DNA of 64,000 bases, taken from NCBI RefSeq assembly GCF_900103365.1, contig NZ_LT629703.1, positions 4,464,001-4,528,000 on the forward strand. Direction: 5' to 3'. The position numbers and the translations under genes were made by a program. Numbering within the stretch: the first letter of the stretch is position 1; the number at the start of each line of letters is the position of its first letter. Source of the stretch: Afipia sp. GAS231. Its GTDB lineage: Bacteria > Pseudomonadota > Alphaproteobacteria > Rhizobiales > Xanthobacteraceae. The notes under the pieces were generated by a model. The model saw only the letters and a list, made by a program, of their open reading frames with translations, had not been told where the DNA came from and ran no database searches. Below are positions 26,549 to 35,740 of this stretch, one piece after another.

Positions 26549-26806
26549 ATGACCAAAAAACTTACGATTGCGCTGTTCAGCGCAGGCCTGGTTGCATTGT
26601 CGGCAACGTCGTCGTTTGCACAGGAGACCTACGTGCGCGCTGACAGCCATCGGAACGTCGGCCCGACTGGAAAAGCGACCCGTCAAGAGGCGGTCCGCCC
26701 GCTACCGCAGAATTTCAGAGAGCAGTTTGCTGCGATGCCAACCGCTAACGGCCGCGGAGACCTGCAGGTCGACTACGCGCGGCCTCCGGCGCAGCCGGCG
26801 CAGTAA
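26549..26806 (+). CDS. Small secreted protein, paralogue 2 of 3
   Basis: An 85-residue protein with the same signal peptide as its paralogues. The mature part includes ETYVRADSHRNVGPTGKATR, FREQFAAMPTANGRGD and the C-terminal YARPPAQPAQ. The frame is intact although both flanking genes (LysR, outer-membrane protein) are reduced to fragments, which hints that it is still used. A ribosome site (AGGAAAA) is present. The function is unknown; the location should be periplasmic or extracellular. Confidence 0.85.
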   Translation: MTKKLTIALFSAGLVALSATSSFAQETYVRADSHRNVGPTGKATRQEAVRPLPQNFREQFAAMPTANGRGDLQVDYARPPAQPAQ

Positions 26807-26939
26807 TGCCGATCGGCCAAGACACGAATCTGGCGGCAGCGCTACGTGAGCCTGCCGGTTCGATGAGTGGCTTAGTGCACGTTGCTCGGCTGCCAGAGGT
26901 TGCTGTTTCACAGTATTTTGAAGCAGCGGCCTCTGGGCA

Positions 26940-27000
26940 ACTTTTAAGTACGAAGTTCTAAAAAATTGGCGCCTCAGGGGCATCGCGACGCCCTTTGAAA
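26940..27000. repeat. Decayed terminator shared with module copy B
   Basis: An A-tract and GGCGCC...GACGCC hairpin remnant correspond to the terminator at 57793-57829. The pairing is poorer here. Confidence 0.4.
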
Positions 27001-27029
27001 GAGCAGGCGGCTAGAGGATTAGAGCATTA

Positions 27030-27215
27030 CACTACCCCCGGGAATCGTGCCTTTAGACATTCAACAATACGTCACCGGTTATCTATTTACGAAAAAGAAC
27101 GGCATCGCGATTATGGGCTAAACAGCTTCTGCAGGGAAGATCGAGGGAAGCAGGAAAGCCTGCCGCGCCCGCGTATCTCATCGGAGCAAGTGTAACCAAA
27201 AGAGAACAGTGCCAC
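27030..27215 (-). pseudogene. Outer-membrane protein N-terminal remnant
   Basis: Matches the first 60 or so codons of the outer-membrane protein gene at 57968-59092 (region from its signal peptide to the VIDNRVTYSW segment), with several indels. The remaining 300 codons are deleted. It has the same order and orientation relative to the small secreted protein as in the intact copy. Confidence 0.7.
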
Positions 27216-27234
27216 TAATTCGAGCGGTCATCGT

Positions 27235-27480
27235 TCCAGACAGAGTTGCGTAAATATCTTTCAAAAACCTGCTACGGAAGGTGCTTTAAGCCTAAACTAT
27301 TTTATAGAATGGCGATGCTCTTGGTGATACTGAGTTTGCAGATAACATTTTCGTATGCAACGAAGACAGCATCGTTATGCCCGCTTCGACCGATCCGGCA
27401 GTACTCATCGTCCGCAGCTCCACGGCTCGTGACCTCCGGGCTTGGTGTCAATCGATCGGAGAAAATGGGGGTCTTGTGCG
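27235..27480 (+). repeat. Duplicated divergent promoter and beta-propeller 5' end
   Basis: This corresponds to 59148-59345: the intergenic leader with CTATTTTATAGAAT at 27298-27311, then the first codons of the YVTN-propeller gene (MPASTDPAVLIV, SSTARDL). The reading frame is soon lost. A shorter third copy is at about 53290-53400. It may still act as a promoter. Confidence 0.6.
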
Positions 27481-27589
27481 TTGAGCCGTGAGCTCCGCCA
27501 ACCAGAGCAACTTCGGTTCGACATTTCAGTTCCTCCCAACCTCGGTCGGCACAATGAGCCCTGTGTCGGCCATTTTTTTGACCGCGCTG

Positions 27590-27870
27590 TGCTGTGTAAT
27601 CGTCGTCGCGGCTCTTGAATCTCTAGCTGTCGTTCCCGGTCTCGACGATGTCGCAGCGGTGAGTCAGGCGGTCACGCATCGCGGTCGTCATCTTGGCGTC
27701 GCCGAACACGCCGGGCCATTCGCCGAAGGCGAGATTGGTGGTGGCGACGATGGACGTTCGCTCGTAGAAGCGGCTGACGAGGTGGAACAGCAACTGGCCG
27801 CCGGATTGAGCGAACGAAGGTAGCCGATCCCGTCGAGCACGATGAAGTCGATTTGGGTCAAATGCTCCGG
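27590..27870 (-). pseudogene. IS21-family IstB ATPase fragment
   Basis: The C-terminal half of an IstB helper ATPase reads [12 protein letters not shown], then, after a frameshift, [38 protein letters not shown] and [12 protein letters not shown], with a premature stop. IstA is absent, so the element is dead. Confidence 0.75.
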
Positions 27871-28197
27871 GATACAATGGTGACCCGTCGTCGTTAGACG
27901 TGTCTACGTTCCACGCCACCATCCGATTTGAATCTCGAGATGACTGTTGCAAGCCGTCAATCGCGAGCGCGCACAGGCCTGTATCCTGCTCGCGCCACAT
28001 TCAAACGATTGAGCGCCTTGCCCTTCCCGCGTCCTGACCAGGGATGAGATCTGGCGAGTTTCGTTGCGGATCGCGGGCATCGCAAGGCCGTCAAGGCACC
28101 GACCCGTCTTGCCGCTTGACGTGGCATGCGGCGGTAACGTTGCAGCGGGGTCGATCCTAAGATACTTATGCGACCCGCTTCCGAAATCGTTTCAATG

Positions 28198-28400
28198 GCC
28201 ATCTATGATCGTCACATCGTCCTGTTCACCGCCAAAGATGAGGCCCATATCGACCAAATGGTCGAAGGCCTGCTCGCAATCGCGAGATCGACCAGTTCGG
28301 CAACGATGTCGATGTCGTTGTCTATGGTGAGTTTGACAACGAGACAGAACTCGCAGCTTAGAAAGCGCATGAGCTGCACTAGGAATCGACCATGCGGGAG
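28198..28400 (+). pseudogene. Dabb (stress-responsive A/B barrel) protein remnant
   Basis: An intact-looking start (YDRHIVLFTAKDEAHIDQMV) runs into a deletion and frameshift, then DVDVVVYGEFDNETELAA. A stop follows, then KAHELH. This is the small dimeric ferredoxin-like-barrel family found beside aromatic catabolic genes. Confidence 0.55.
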
Positions 28401-28528
28401 GGTTCGCGGCCGACTGCAATGTGTCAGCAATTGCGCGTTTCGTCTCAACGGTGGGAATATGCCAAGGTACCGCGCACTCCGTTGGAGCGCGTCTCACGGC
28501 ACGCCAGTCATTGGTGACTGACAGCCCG

Positions 28529-29923
28529 ATGCACGTCCGCGAACTGCAGTGGATTGAGCCTGTCACAGCAATGCGACGTCTCGCGCATCGAGCGCACCTT
28601 ACGTTTCTCGATAGTGCAGCAACGCTTGAGTTGCTCGGGCGCTACTCATATGTGACCTGCGACCCGTTCAGCAGCTACATTGTCGCGGACGGACAGGTGA
28701 GTTGCAACGGCGTGGCTCTCGAGGGCGATCCATGGGGCGTTCTTCGCACCCTTCTTGCCAAGTATCCGCAAGAGTTTCGTCCCGATCTTCCGCCGTTCCA
28801 GGGAGGTGCGGCCGGGTACCTTGCTTACGATCTGAACAGGACGCTGGAGCGACTGCCGGCGCCGGTAATTCCCGGTCGGCGCCTGCCCCAAGCCATCCTG
28901 CATTTCTATGACGTGGTAGTTAGCTACGACCAACGTGACCAGAGGTGCTGGATCGTTTCTACCGGATGGCCGGAGCAGGATCCCGCACGTCGGAGCGAGC
29001 GAGCACGCCGTCGAGCCGATGAGTTTGCAGCACTCCTTTCCTTCTCAAAGTTGCCGCGGAATGACTCGCCGGGCAAAGTGGGGGCATGGCAGTCGAACTT
29101 CAGCCGCGAGAGCTACCTCGCGGCGGTACAGCGCGTTATCGACTTGATCCTGGCTGGAGACGTCTTCCAGGCCAACATTGCGCAGCGCTTCAGCGCCAGC
29201 CTGTCGACCTCATTTGATCCTCTCGCCTTCTACTGCCAGCTGCGGTCATTGAACCCCGCACCCTTTGCAGCCCTCCTGCGCTACGGCGAACTGACGATTG
29301 CATCGAGCTCGCCGGAACGATTCCTGAAGCTCGACGGACGACAGGTCGAAACGCGACCTATCAAGGGCACGATCGCGCGTTCCGGTGATGCCAAGGAAGA
29401 CCAGCGCCGTGCTGAAACGCTAGTCACGTCCGAAAAGGACCGAGCCGAGAACACCATGATTGTCGACCTTATGCGTAACGATCTGTCACGGGTTTGCACT
29501 CCGCATTCGGTCGAGGTTCCAGTGCTCTGCGACCTCGAATCCTACGCCTCAGTGCACCACCTAGTGTCGATCGTTACGGGTGAGCTTGCAAGAGACCAAG
29601 ACGCGGTCACCCTACTTCGAGCTTGCTTTCCTGGCGGCTCGATTACTGGGGCGCCAAAGGTGCGATCGATGGAAATTATCGCGGAAATCGAACGTGTGAC
29701 ACGAGGTGTCTATTGCGGGGCGATCGGCTTCATCGGCTTCAACGGGAACATGGATACGAATATTGCGATCCGCACTGTAACGATCGACGACGGCCTAGCT
29801 GTATTTCATGCGGGTAGTGGGATAACGGCGATGTCGGACTCAGAGGCCGAATACGAGGAGACGCTCGCCAAGGCGCAGCGAATATTTGACGCATTTCGTG
29901 CTGAAAGATCTGGTGCATTTTGA
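28529..29923 (+). CDS. pabB: Aminodeoxychorismate synthase component I
   Basis: A 464-residue chorismate-binding enzyme that adds ammonia at C4 of chorismate to give 4-amino-4-deoxychorismate, a precursor of PABA. The PIKGT motif with Lys, rather than the PIAGT of anthranilate synthase, supports PabB over TrpE. Other blocks are FQANIAQRFSA, ENTMIVDLMRNDLSRV, FPGGSITGAPKVRSMEIIAE, and a final AGSGITAMSDSEAEYEE. The start MHVRELQW is chosen because homology begins there; an upstream start at 28421 reads through remnant DNA. It overlaps pabA by 4 bp. It lacks the fused PabC lyase common in related genomes, and no lyase gene is in the window. Confidence 0.88.
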   Translation: MHVRELQWIEPVTAMRRLAHRAHLTFLDSAATLELLGRYSYVTCDPFSSYIVADGQVSCNGVALEGDPWGVLRTLLAKYPQEFRPDLPPFQGGAAGYLAYDLNRTLERLPAPVIPGRRLPQAILHFYDVVVSYDQRDQRCWIVSTGWPEQDPARRSERARRRADEFAALLSFSKLPRNDSPGKVGAWQSNFSRESYLAAVQRVIDLILAGDVFQANIAQRFSASLSTSFDPLAFYCQLRSLNPAPFAALLRYGELTIASSSPERFLKLDGRQVETRPIKGTIARSGDAKEDQRRAETLVTSEKDRAENTMIVDLMRNDLSRVCTPHSVEVPVLCDLESYASVHHLVSIVTGELARDQDAVTLLRACFPGGSITGAPKVRSMEIIAEIERVTRGVYCGAIGFIGFNGNMDTNIAIRTVTIDDGLAVFHAGSGITAMSDSEAEYEETLAKAQRIFDAFRAERSGAF

Positions 29924-30498
29924 TCGTCATCATCGACAACTACGATTCCTTTGTCTTCAACATTGCCCGCTATTTCCGCGAGCTTGGTGAAGCAACGGAA
30001 GTGATCCGGAACGACGCGGTCAGCGTCAGCGAGCTTGTTGACCTCAGGCCGCGCGCAGTGGTCATCTCGCCCGGTCCCTGCACCCCAAGTGAGGCCGGAA
30101 TATCTACGGCCGTCGTGCAGGAACTTTCAGGTCGCGTCCCAATTCTTGGCATCTGCCTCGGACACCAGTGTATTGGGAGCGTTTTTGGTGGATGCGTGGC
30201 GCGCGCACGTCGTCCCATGCACGGTCGGTCCTCGTACGTAACGCATGACGGCCGAGGGCTGTTCAAGGAACTCCCGTCCCCACTTTGCGTCGGGCGCTAC
30301 CATTCTCTTGTCGTTGAGCTTGATGAGTCATGCGCGCCGCATCTCACGGTGACAGCGTGGTCCAGTGAAGGCGAGATCATGGCCCTCGCGCATCGCCATC
30401 AACCAACCTATGGCGTGCAGTTCCATCCGGAATCGATACTCACCCAGCAAGGACACACGCTGCTTACAAACTTCTTGCGACTTACAGAGACTTCTTGA
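29920..30498 (+). CDS. pabA: Aminodeoxychorismate synthase glutaminase component
   Basis: A 192-residue class-I glutamine amidotransferase that supplies ammonia to PabB. The catalytic Cys is in GICLGHQC (residue 79). The His-Glu pair is in YGVQFHPESIL, and the oxyanion loop is SPGPCTPSEAG. The start is a TTG overlapping the pabB stop (TTTGA), a tight translational coupling. PabA and TrpG cannot be told apart by motif; the assignment follows the partner. The 190 bp after it hold nothing recognised. Confidence 0.85.
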   Translation: MIVIIDNYDSFVFNIARYFRELGEATEVIRNDAVSVSELVDLRPRAVVISPGPCTPSEAGISTAVVQELSGRVPILGICLGHQCIGSVFGGCVARARRPMHGRSSYVTHDGRGLFKELPSPLCVGRYHSLVVELDESCAPHLTVTAWSSEGEIMALAHRHQPTYGVQFHPESILTQQGHTLLTNFLRLTETS

Positions 30499-30687
30499 GC
30501 GTGAGGATCACGGACCATGTCGCGCTGCCACAGCTTAAGTCGAGCCCAGGAACGATACTTTTGCAGAGTCACATTGCTCCCGAAGCACGACGATTTCTAG
30601 TCTCCTTCAGCTCCCAAAGACCAGCTTTGGGTTGGTAACGACGCTTCTACGAGGTACGCTAGCGGAGATCTTCAGATAAGACGGGAC

Positions 30688-31431
30688 TCAGCCAAAATTC
30701 TCGATGAATCTATCGATTGAGGCCGCTGTGCGACGATAGTGATCTTTAAGCAGAGCGCATGCTTTTTTTGAATCGCGGTTCAGTGTGGCATCCATAATAT
30801 TCTTATGCTCAGCGGTAACATTGCGCGAAGGCTTTCCACTGGCTCCGTCGAGCAAAGAGGGCCGCCTATAGCGCTCGCTCTGAGCGTAAAGCTGATTTGC
30901 GAAGTCGAGAAGGCGCGGCGATCCGCATGCGGTAATGAGTGCGTTGTGAAAATTTCGATGTCGAATTTCCAGACCTTCGATCAGTTCGCTGGTGGGAGCG
31001 TGCTTTGCCTGCACAACGCTTTTTGCATGCCAACTCAAGGCGTGAAATGTCGCGACAATCGCCTCCTCCCACTCTTGTTTGCCGTTCGCGATCGATCGCC
31101 GCAAGGCCTCGCATTCTATAAGGATGCGTGTGTCCATTGTGTCCACGATTTCTTCCCGAGAGAACGGTGCTACGGAAAAACCGCGCAATGCAATCGACGC
31201 CACAAGGCGTTCTGTTTGGAGACGATTTAGTGCCTCGCGGATTGGTGAGAAGCTGAAACCGTATCTTTGTCTCAATAGCTGGAGGCGCAGGGGCAGCCCG
31301 GGCTTTAACTCGCCGGCCATGATATCGTTTCGAATACGCCGGTAGGCGGTCTCTGCAACGGTCGGACCTTGAGCCGGGACGTCGGTCACAACCCGGTCAT
31401 TCCTAGGTAGCGACTTTCTCTTGGGGATCAC
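30688..31431 (-). CDS. GntR-family (FCD) regulator of gentisate-type genes
   Basis: A 247-residue regulator with an N-terminal winged helix (YRRIRNDIMAGELKPG, FSPIREALNRLQTERLV) and a helical FCD ligand domain with the usual metal-binding His/Asp pattern (RHRNFHNALI, AEHKNIMDA). The start is GTG. It is divergent from the ring-cleavage dioxygenase, and the palindrome at 31541-31556 lies between. It is therefore the natural candidate for an aromatic-acid-responsive repressor of this module and of the hydrolase at 33936. Confidence 0.85.
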   Translation of the reverse strand: MIPKRKSLPRNDRVVTDVPAQGPTVAETAYRRIRNDIMAGELKPGLPLRLQLLRQRYGFSFSPIREALNRLQTERLVASIALRGFSVAPFSREEIVDTMDTRILIECEALRRSIANGKQEWEEAIVATFHALSWHAKSVVQAKHAPTSELIEGLEIRHRNFHNALITACGSPRLLDFANQLYAQSERYRRPSLLDGASGKPSRNVTAEHKNIMDATLNRDSKKACALLKDHYRRTAASIDRFIENFG

Positions 31432-31540
31432 GGTTTTGCTCCATCAAAAGCGATGTTGCTATGGAGAGGGTTCAGCCAAATGCCAATGTTATCGTAGAAC
31501 TCGCCATTTAGTCCAAAAATCCGTTGTTCCGAAAATAGTT

Positions 31541-31556
31541 TTATTTTATAAAATAA
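31541..31556. promoter_or_regulatory. Palindromic operator, GntR candidate site 1
   Basis: TTATTTTATAAAATAA is a perfect 16-bp palindrome about 20 bp upstream of the dioxygenase start. The same 14-bp core (TATTTTATAAAATA) occurs upstream of the FAH hydrolase at 34967-34980. Position close to the start fits repression. Confidence 0.65.
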
Positions 31557-31576
31557 CGCCGCAGGGAGAAGTAGTG

Positions 31577-32698
31577 ATGGTCAAAGCATCTCGTGAAAAT
31601 CACCGGGAAGACGTCGCAGGTCGTGCAAATGTGGAGGAGACACCCGAGCTTCTTGCGTATTATGACGAACTAGAGGCACTCGAGGCTGGCGCGCTCTGGA
31701 CAGTTGCGAACAAGATCGAGCCGTGGCAACCAAAATCAACTTCCGTGCCCGTTCTGTGGCGCTACAAGGATCTACGGGACCATGTTCTTAGATCGGTCGA
31801 TTTGGTGACGCCGGAGAAGGCAGGGCGCCGTGTGGTCTATCTGAACAATCCCGGCCGCCGTGACGTTTCGGCTGCAGTGGGCTGGTTGTATTCCGGGCTG
31901 CAGGTCATGAATCCGGGCGAAGTGGCTTCGGCCCATGCCCATTCAGCTTCCGCGCTGCGATTTATTATGGAGGGCGCGGGAGCCTATACGATTGTCGACG
32001 GTCACAAGTTAACACTTGGAGTCAATGACTTCGTTCTCACGCCTAACGGGACGTGGCATGAGCACGGCGTGGACGCGTCCGGATCGCCCAGCATTTGGCA
32101 GGACGGTCTCGACATTCCACTTGTCAACGCGCTTGAGGCGAATTTTTACACTGTTCACCCTGAGGGCAACCAGGCGGTTGGCTATCCCATAGATGACATG
32201 CGCAACGCTTGGGGGAGTCCCGGACTGCGTCCTTCGGCTGGCCCGTGGTCAAAGGGCTATTCTCCTCTGTTTAAATACGAGTGGGCGCCGACATACGAAG
32301 CACTCAGCCGTTACGCTACCGCCACCGATGGCTCGCTTTTTGATGGCGTGATGATGAATTATGTCAATCCGGTTACTGGTGGGCCGGTGATGCAGACAAT
32401 CGGCGCTGCGATGCAAATGCTGCGACCAGGTGAGCGCACACGATCGCACCGGCATACCGGCAGCACCATGTATCAAGTCGCTAAGGGATCTGGATTTTCT
32501 ATCATAGATGGCAAGCGCTTTGATTGGAATGAGCGCGACATTTTCTGCGTACCTTCCTGGGCATGGCATGAGCACGGTAATTCATCTCGATCGGAAGATG
32601 CGTGCCTGTTTTCGTTCAATGATTTACCAGTCATGTGGTCATTGGGGCTCTATCGAGAGGAAGCTTACGGTGACAATGACGGCCAGCAGCCGGTCTGA
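31577..32698 (+). CDS. Gentisate 1,2-dioxygenase-family bicupin
   Basis: A 373-residue Fe(II) ring-cleavage dioxygenase of the gentisate/salicylate/1-hydroxy-2-naphthoate group. The first cupin has SAHAHSASALRFIMEG and GTWHEHGVD, giving the metal His ligands. The second has RSHRHTGSTMYQVAKGSG and WAWHEHGN. Gentisate would be cleaved to maleylpyruvate; salicylate or aminosalicylate-type substrates are alternatives. GGGAGAA lies just upstream of the chosen ATG. A FAH-type hydrolase for the next steps is at 33936. No maleylpyruvate isomerase was found in the window. Confidence 0.88.
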   Translation: MVKASRENHREDVAGRANVEETPELLAYYDELEALEAGALWTVANKIEPWQPKSTSVPVLWRYKDLRDHVLRSVDLVTPEKAGRRVVYLNNPGRRDVSAAVGWLYSGLQVMNPGEVASAHAHSASALRFIMEGAGAYTIVDGHKLTLGVNDFVLTPNGTWHEHGVDASGSPSIWQDGLDIPLVNALEANFYTVHPEGNQAVGYPIDDMRNAWGSPGLRPSAGPWSKGYSPLFKYEWAPTYEALSRYATATDGSLFDGVMMNYVNPVTGGPVMQTIGAAMQMLRPGERTRSHRHTGSTMYQVAKGSGFSIIDGKRFDWNERDIFCVPSWAWHEHGNSSRSEDACLFSFNDLPVMWSLGLYREEAYGDNDGQQPV

Positions 32699-33070
32699 TC
32701 CTAGACAAGCAAATGACGTTTGTTGCGTTACTGGTCAGATATGCCCTTCGCTACCGCGTTATCGTAGCGCGACGATGCCTAATTTGCTACCGAGGCGCTA
32801 ACGGCCGCAGCTGCAGGCGCGATAAGTTTCCGCGAGATTCGTTGTGCGCGTCGTTTGCCGGTGTGGTCATTGAGGCGTGAGAATTTGGGCCGGAGGCCGT
32901 TCACAAAATACATCGGTTTCCGGATGCGCGAGCAGCGGTGGCGTTAGGTGGGACACTTTGGACCAAGTTGAGTATTTGTGTAAGAGTTCTGGTTCATCCT
33001 CCAGAAACGCAACGAGTCTTTACCTCACGGCCGCTGTCCGATTCGGGTTATCGAGGTATCAGCTCAAGGG
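32699..33070. other. Intergenic, nothing recognised
   Basis: Between two convergent genes. Short frames only, and no obvious terminator hairpin was identified. Confidence 0.35.
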
Positions 33071-33679
33071 TCACTCAGGTCGTGCTAGTTGGAAAAGGTC
33101 TGTGGAATGTGCGTACCAACCGGATCCGTGCATGCGACTAATCAGCTTCAGCGCTGGCGTGTCAATGTATCCGCGCCGTGCGTCGACTACGAACTCATCC
33201 GAGACGTGGGCGCAGACTATCTGGCCTATAACAGTTACCTGATAGGGGCCGGTAACAACAGATGCTAAACTGCGGCACTCGAAAGCGACCGGACAATCGG
33301 CGATACGAGGCGGTGCAACCATGTTGGATGGTTCAACGCGAATGCCCGCCCATTTCAGTTCGTCAACCTCCGGAGGAACATTCACGCACGTTGCATTCAT
33401 GGCCTCGGCCATAGCGGCAGTAACCAAGTGAATAACAAATTCTCCGGTCGAAAGAATGTTATTTGCCGTGTCTTTAAATCCGCGCTCGGGACTGCGCAGG
33501 ATGCCGACTGCCACGGTCGGAGGTTCATGACCCATTACATTAAAGAAACTAAACGGTGCGGCATTGGTCGTCCCGTTAGCGGCCTGCGTCGTGATCCATG
33601 CGATTGGCCGTGGAGTCACAGTTGCGGTGAGTATCTTGTATCGGATATCTGCCGGAAGCGCATTCATGTCGAATAACAT
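33071..33679 (-). CDS. Flavin-reductase-like FMN-binding protein
   Basis: A 202-residue protein of the flavin reductase-like (split barrel, DIM6/NTAB) family. It has ATVTPRPIAWITTQAANGTT, NAAPFSFFNVMGHEPPT and then GEFVIHLV. Members reduce or bind FMN and often serve two-component monooxygenases, while others act alone. MLFDMN is the preferred start, four codons inside the longest frame. It lies between the dioxygenase and the FAH hydrolase on the strand of the latter, so it may belong to the same aromatic pathway. A two-component partner was not found beside it. Confidence 0.82.
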   Translation of the reverse strand: MLFDMNALPADIRYKILTATVTPRPIAWITTQAANGTTNAAPFSFFNVMGHEPPTVAVGILRSPERGFKDTANNILSTGEFVIHLVTAAMAEAMNATCVNVPPEVDELKWAGIRVEPSNMVAPPRIADCPVAFECRSLASVVTGPYQVTVIGQIVCAHVSDEFVVDARRGYIDTPALKLISRMHGSGWYAHSTDLFQLARPE

Positions 33680-33935
33680 GATCGACCTCACCCCAGTGCG
33701 CTCGAATTTTTGGCGGTCGAGACGGACAGTTTGGGCCTGTCATCGACCGATTGATACACTGCGATGTTTTCGTCTTCGCCAATTCGGCGCGCTGGAGACG
33801 AAACAGTCGTAATGAAGCGGATTCTGACCGTGTTGGCTGCGGTCAGCGCCAGAACATAGACGGCAACACGCAACCTAGCGCTCTGCATGGCATAACTCGT
33901 TTTAAAGAGATACCGTCGTGTCAATGAGTCTAAAA
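33680..33935. other. Gap with a weak 66-codon minus-strand frame
   Basis: A frame of about 66 codons ending near 33688 (start near 33888) shows no motif and no ribosome site. I do not support it as a gene. Confidence 0.3.
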
Positions 33936-34847
33936 TTATACAGACACCACAGGGTGACGAAGGTGCCCAATATTCTGAACGGCAGCCTCGACTACATCGC
34001 CCGGCCAAAGCCATTCCTGCGGCTCGCGACCAGCTCCCACCCCATCGGGAGTTCCAGTCGCGATGACGTCGCCGGGCTCGAGCGTAATAGCCGAACTGAT
34101 ATCTGCGATTAGAAAAGGTATCTTAAAAAGCATGTGGCGCGTGTTCGATTTCTGCTTTGTGGTACCGTTGACGGTGAGCCATAAGTCGAGATTGTGCGGA
34201 TCCGGAATTTCATCCTTGGTAACAATGCAGGGACCGAATGGCGCGAAGGTGTCCTGCCCCTTCGAGTAGATCCATTGCCCGGCTCGCCTGCAATCACGCG
34301 CACTTATGTCGATCATCACGCTGTAACCGAACACGTGATTCATTGCATTCGCCTCAGTTACACGTTTGCAGGCCGTTCCTATGATGACCGCTAACTCCAC
34401 CTCCCAGTCAAGTTGTTGGGTTATCGAACTATTGTGCTCGATCGCGTCTCCAGGACCAATCACGCTTGTCGGGGGCTTCGAAAAGATGACCGGCTCTGTT
34501 GGGAGCGCCTTAGAAGTATTCAGTGTGCGGCTGGACTCTGCGACATGCTCGACGTAGTTCAAGCCGATACCGAAGATGTTTTTGCGCGGGCGCGGAATTG
34601 GAGCCAGGAGCTTCACATTGGCCACTGGGAGCGCGACCCCCGCCGGCCACGCCGTAGCGCTATTGGCTACGAGGTCGATCGTCGTGGCTAAGGCAGTCGG
34701 CCCCATGTCGATGAACTCGTTCATAGACGAAGGCAGCGTGACACCTCTCGCGGCGCCCAAGCGCTCAACGTCGATTACGAGGTCGTTTTCGATGATGCCC
34801 AGCCGGCCGGCTGCAGCAGGGGAGCTGCGGTACGTTACAAGGCGCAT
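33936..34847 (-). CDS. Fumarylacetoacetate hydrolase-family protein (probable acylpyruvate hydrolase)
   Basis: A 303-residue FAH-fold hydrolase. It has RPRKNIFGIGLNYVEHV, then PVIFSKPPTSVIGPGD, and the metal-binding DWEVELAVIIG. FGYSVMIDISARD and GDVIATGTPDGVG follow. In the gentisate pathway this enzyme would split fumarylpyruvate or maleylpyruvate to pyruvate and a C4 diacid. MRLVTYRS is the natural start; an upstream start adds 32 poorly conserved residues. The palindrome at 34967 lies about 120 bp upstream, so it is probably co-regulated with the dioxygenase. Confidence 0.86.
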   Translation of the reverse strand: MRLVTYRSSPAAAGRLGIIENDLVIDVERLGAARGVTLPSSMNEFIDMGPTALATTIDLVANSATAWPAGVALPVANVKLLAPIPRPRKNIFGIGLNYVEHVAESSRTLNTSKALPTEPVIFSKPPTSVIGPGDAIEHNSSITQQLDWEVELAVIIGTACKRVTEANAMNHVFGYSVMIDISARDCRRAGQWIYSKGQDTFAPFGPCIVTKDEIPDPHNLDLWLTVNGTTKQKSNTRHMLFKIPFLIADISSAITLEPGDVIATGTPDGVGAGREPQEWLWPGDVVEAAVQNIGHLRHPVVSV

Positions 34848-34966
34848 TAGGTTTCCATTCAGAACAAGAGAGGTTTCCGGTAGTTCAGGCAATCTTTCAA
34901 ACCCTACTTCGCCAGAGCGCCATCGACGCCTGCGGCTGGGCAACCCCTATATCATCAAGATAAGCA

Positions 34967-34980
34967 TATTTTATAAAATA
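34967..34980. promoter_or_regulatory. Palindromic operator, GntR candidate site 2
   Basis: TATTTTATAAAATA, a perfect 14-bp palindrome identical to the core at 31542-31555. It sits upstream of the FAH hydrolase gene. Confidence 0.62.
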
Positions 34981-35740
34981 AAGGAATTTGCGTTACAATG
35001 AAGTTTTGGCGGATCATAGGTAGTTTCGATACCACCGAAGTGGGGAACCAGATATCGGGCGGTAGTGATAGAACCTACTCCCCTGGATTCGCTCTTGTTC
35101 CGCCGGCGGAGTCCAGAGTTCGCTGCCATTCAGCCTGCAATATTGGCTCTGATGCAGGTTCGGGCAATATCTGGCGCTTTAATCAGGGAAGAATAGCCGG
35201 AGCCGTCTACCTGCTTGTCCTCTCCGGCATCGCGACATTCGCCGCCTCCCGACGCTTCGTGACCTAACTGCCTCTGGCGTCCTGTCGAGCGCGCGCAATC
35301 TGTCGATGAGAATCCGCAAACATCCCAAGAGCCATTTGGTAGATTTGCCGTCGGTTCAAAGTGGCGGATTGTCTCGGGCGACGTGGATATGACGTTGAAT
35401 TGGCAACCGGAGGTAGATCTGTTAACGAAGTAAGCTCTCACGCATTGGTCAGTAGCTCGGATCATTCACGGGTGCGAGTGCTGCCCGAGGGCGAGGAATG
35501 AATCGTCGAGCAATCTTGCCGGTCGACGATCGAAGCGCATAACGGACGCATGTGGGCGAGCACCAAACGTGCCACGTGGCGCCATCTTTGGATTCATTGC
35601 GCCTACTCATCCAGCTGTCGCATCGCGCGCGTGGTGCCGCTTCGGATCGCGGCGTTGAGGACGTCGAGTTTCGCAGGCACCCTCACCCTCCACGGCGAGA
35701 CGACTAGTACAATTACGGCAGGTGCAGGCTGAGCCCTGCG
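34981..35740. other. Largely empty, with a tiny histidine-kinase-like scrap
   Basis: No intact gene. Around 35505-35570 (+) a short frame reads SCRSTIEAHNGRMWAS, which resembles the end of FixL/NtrB-type kinases (compare ICRSIIEAHSGRLWA at 40.6 kb). It may be the last trace of a partner kinase for the response regulator that follows. Confidence 0.4.

Noticed and set aside
28529..30498. Anthranilate synthase (trpE/trpG)
   Set aside because: The active-site motif is PIKGT with Lys, as in PabB, not PIAGT.
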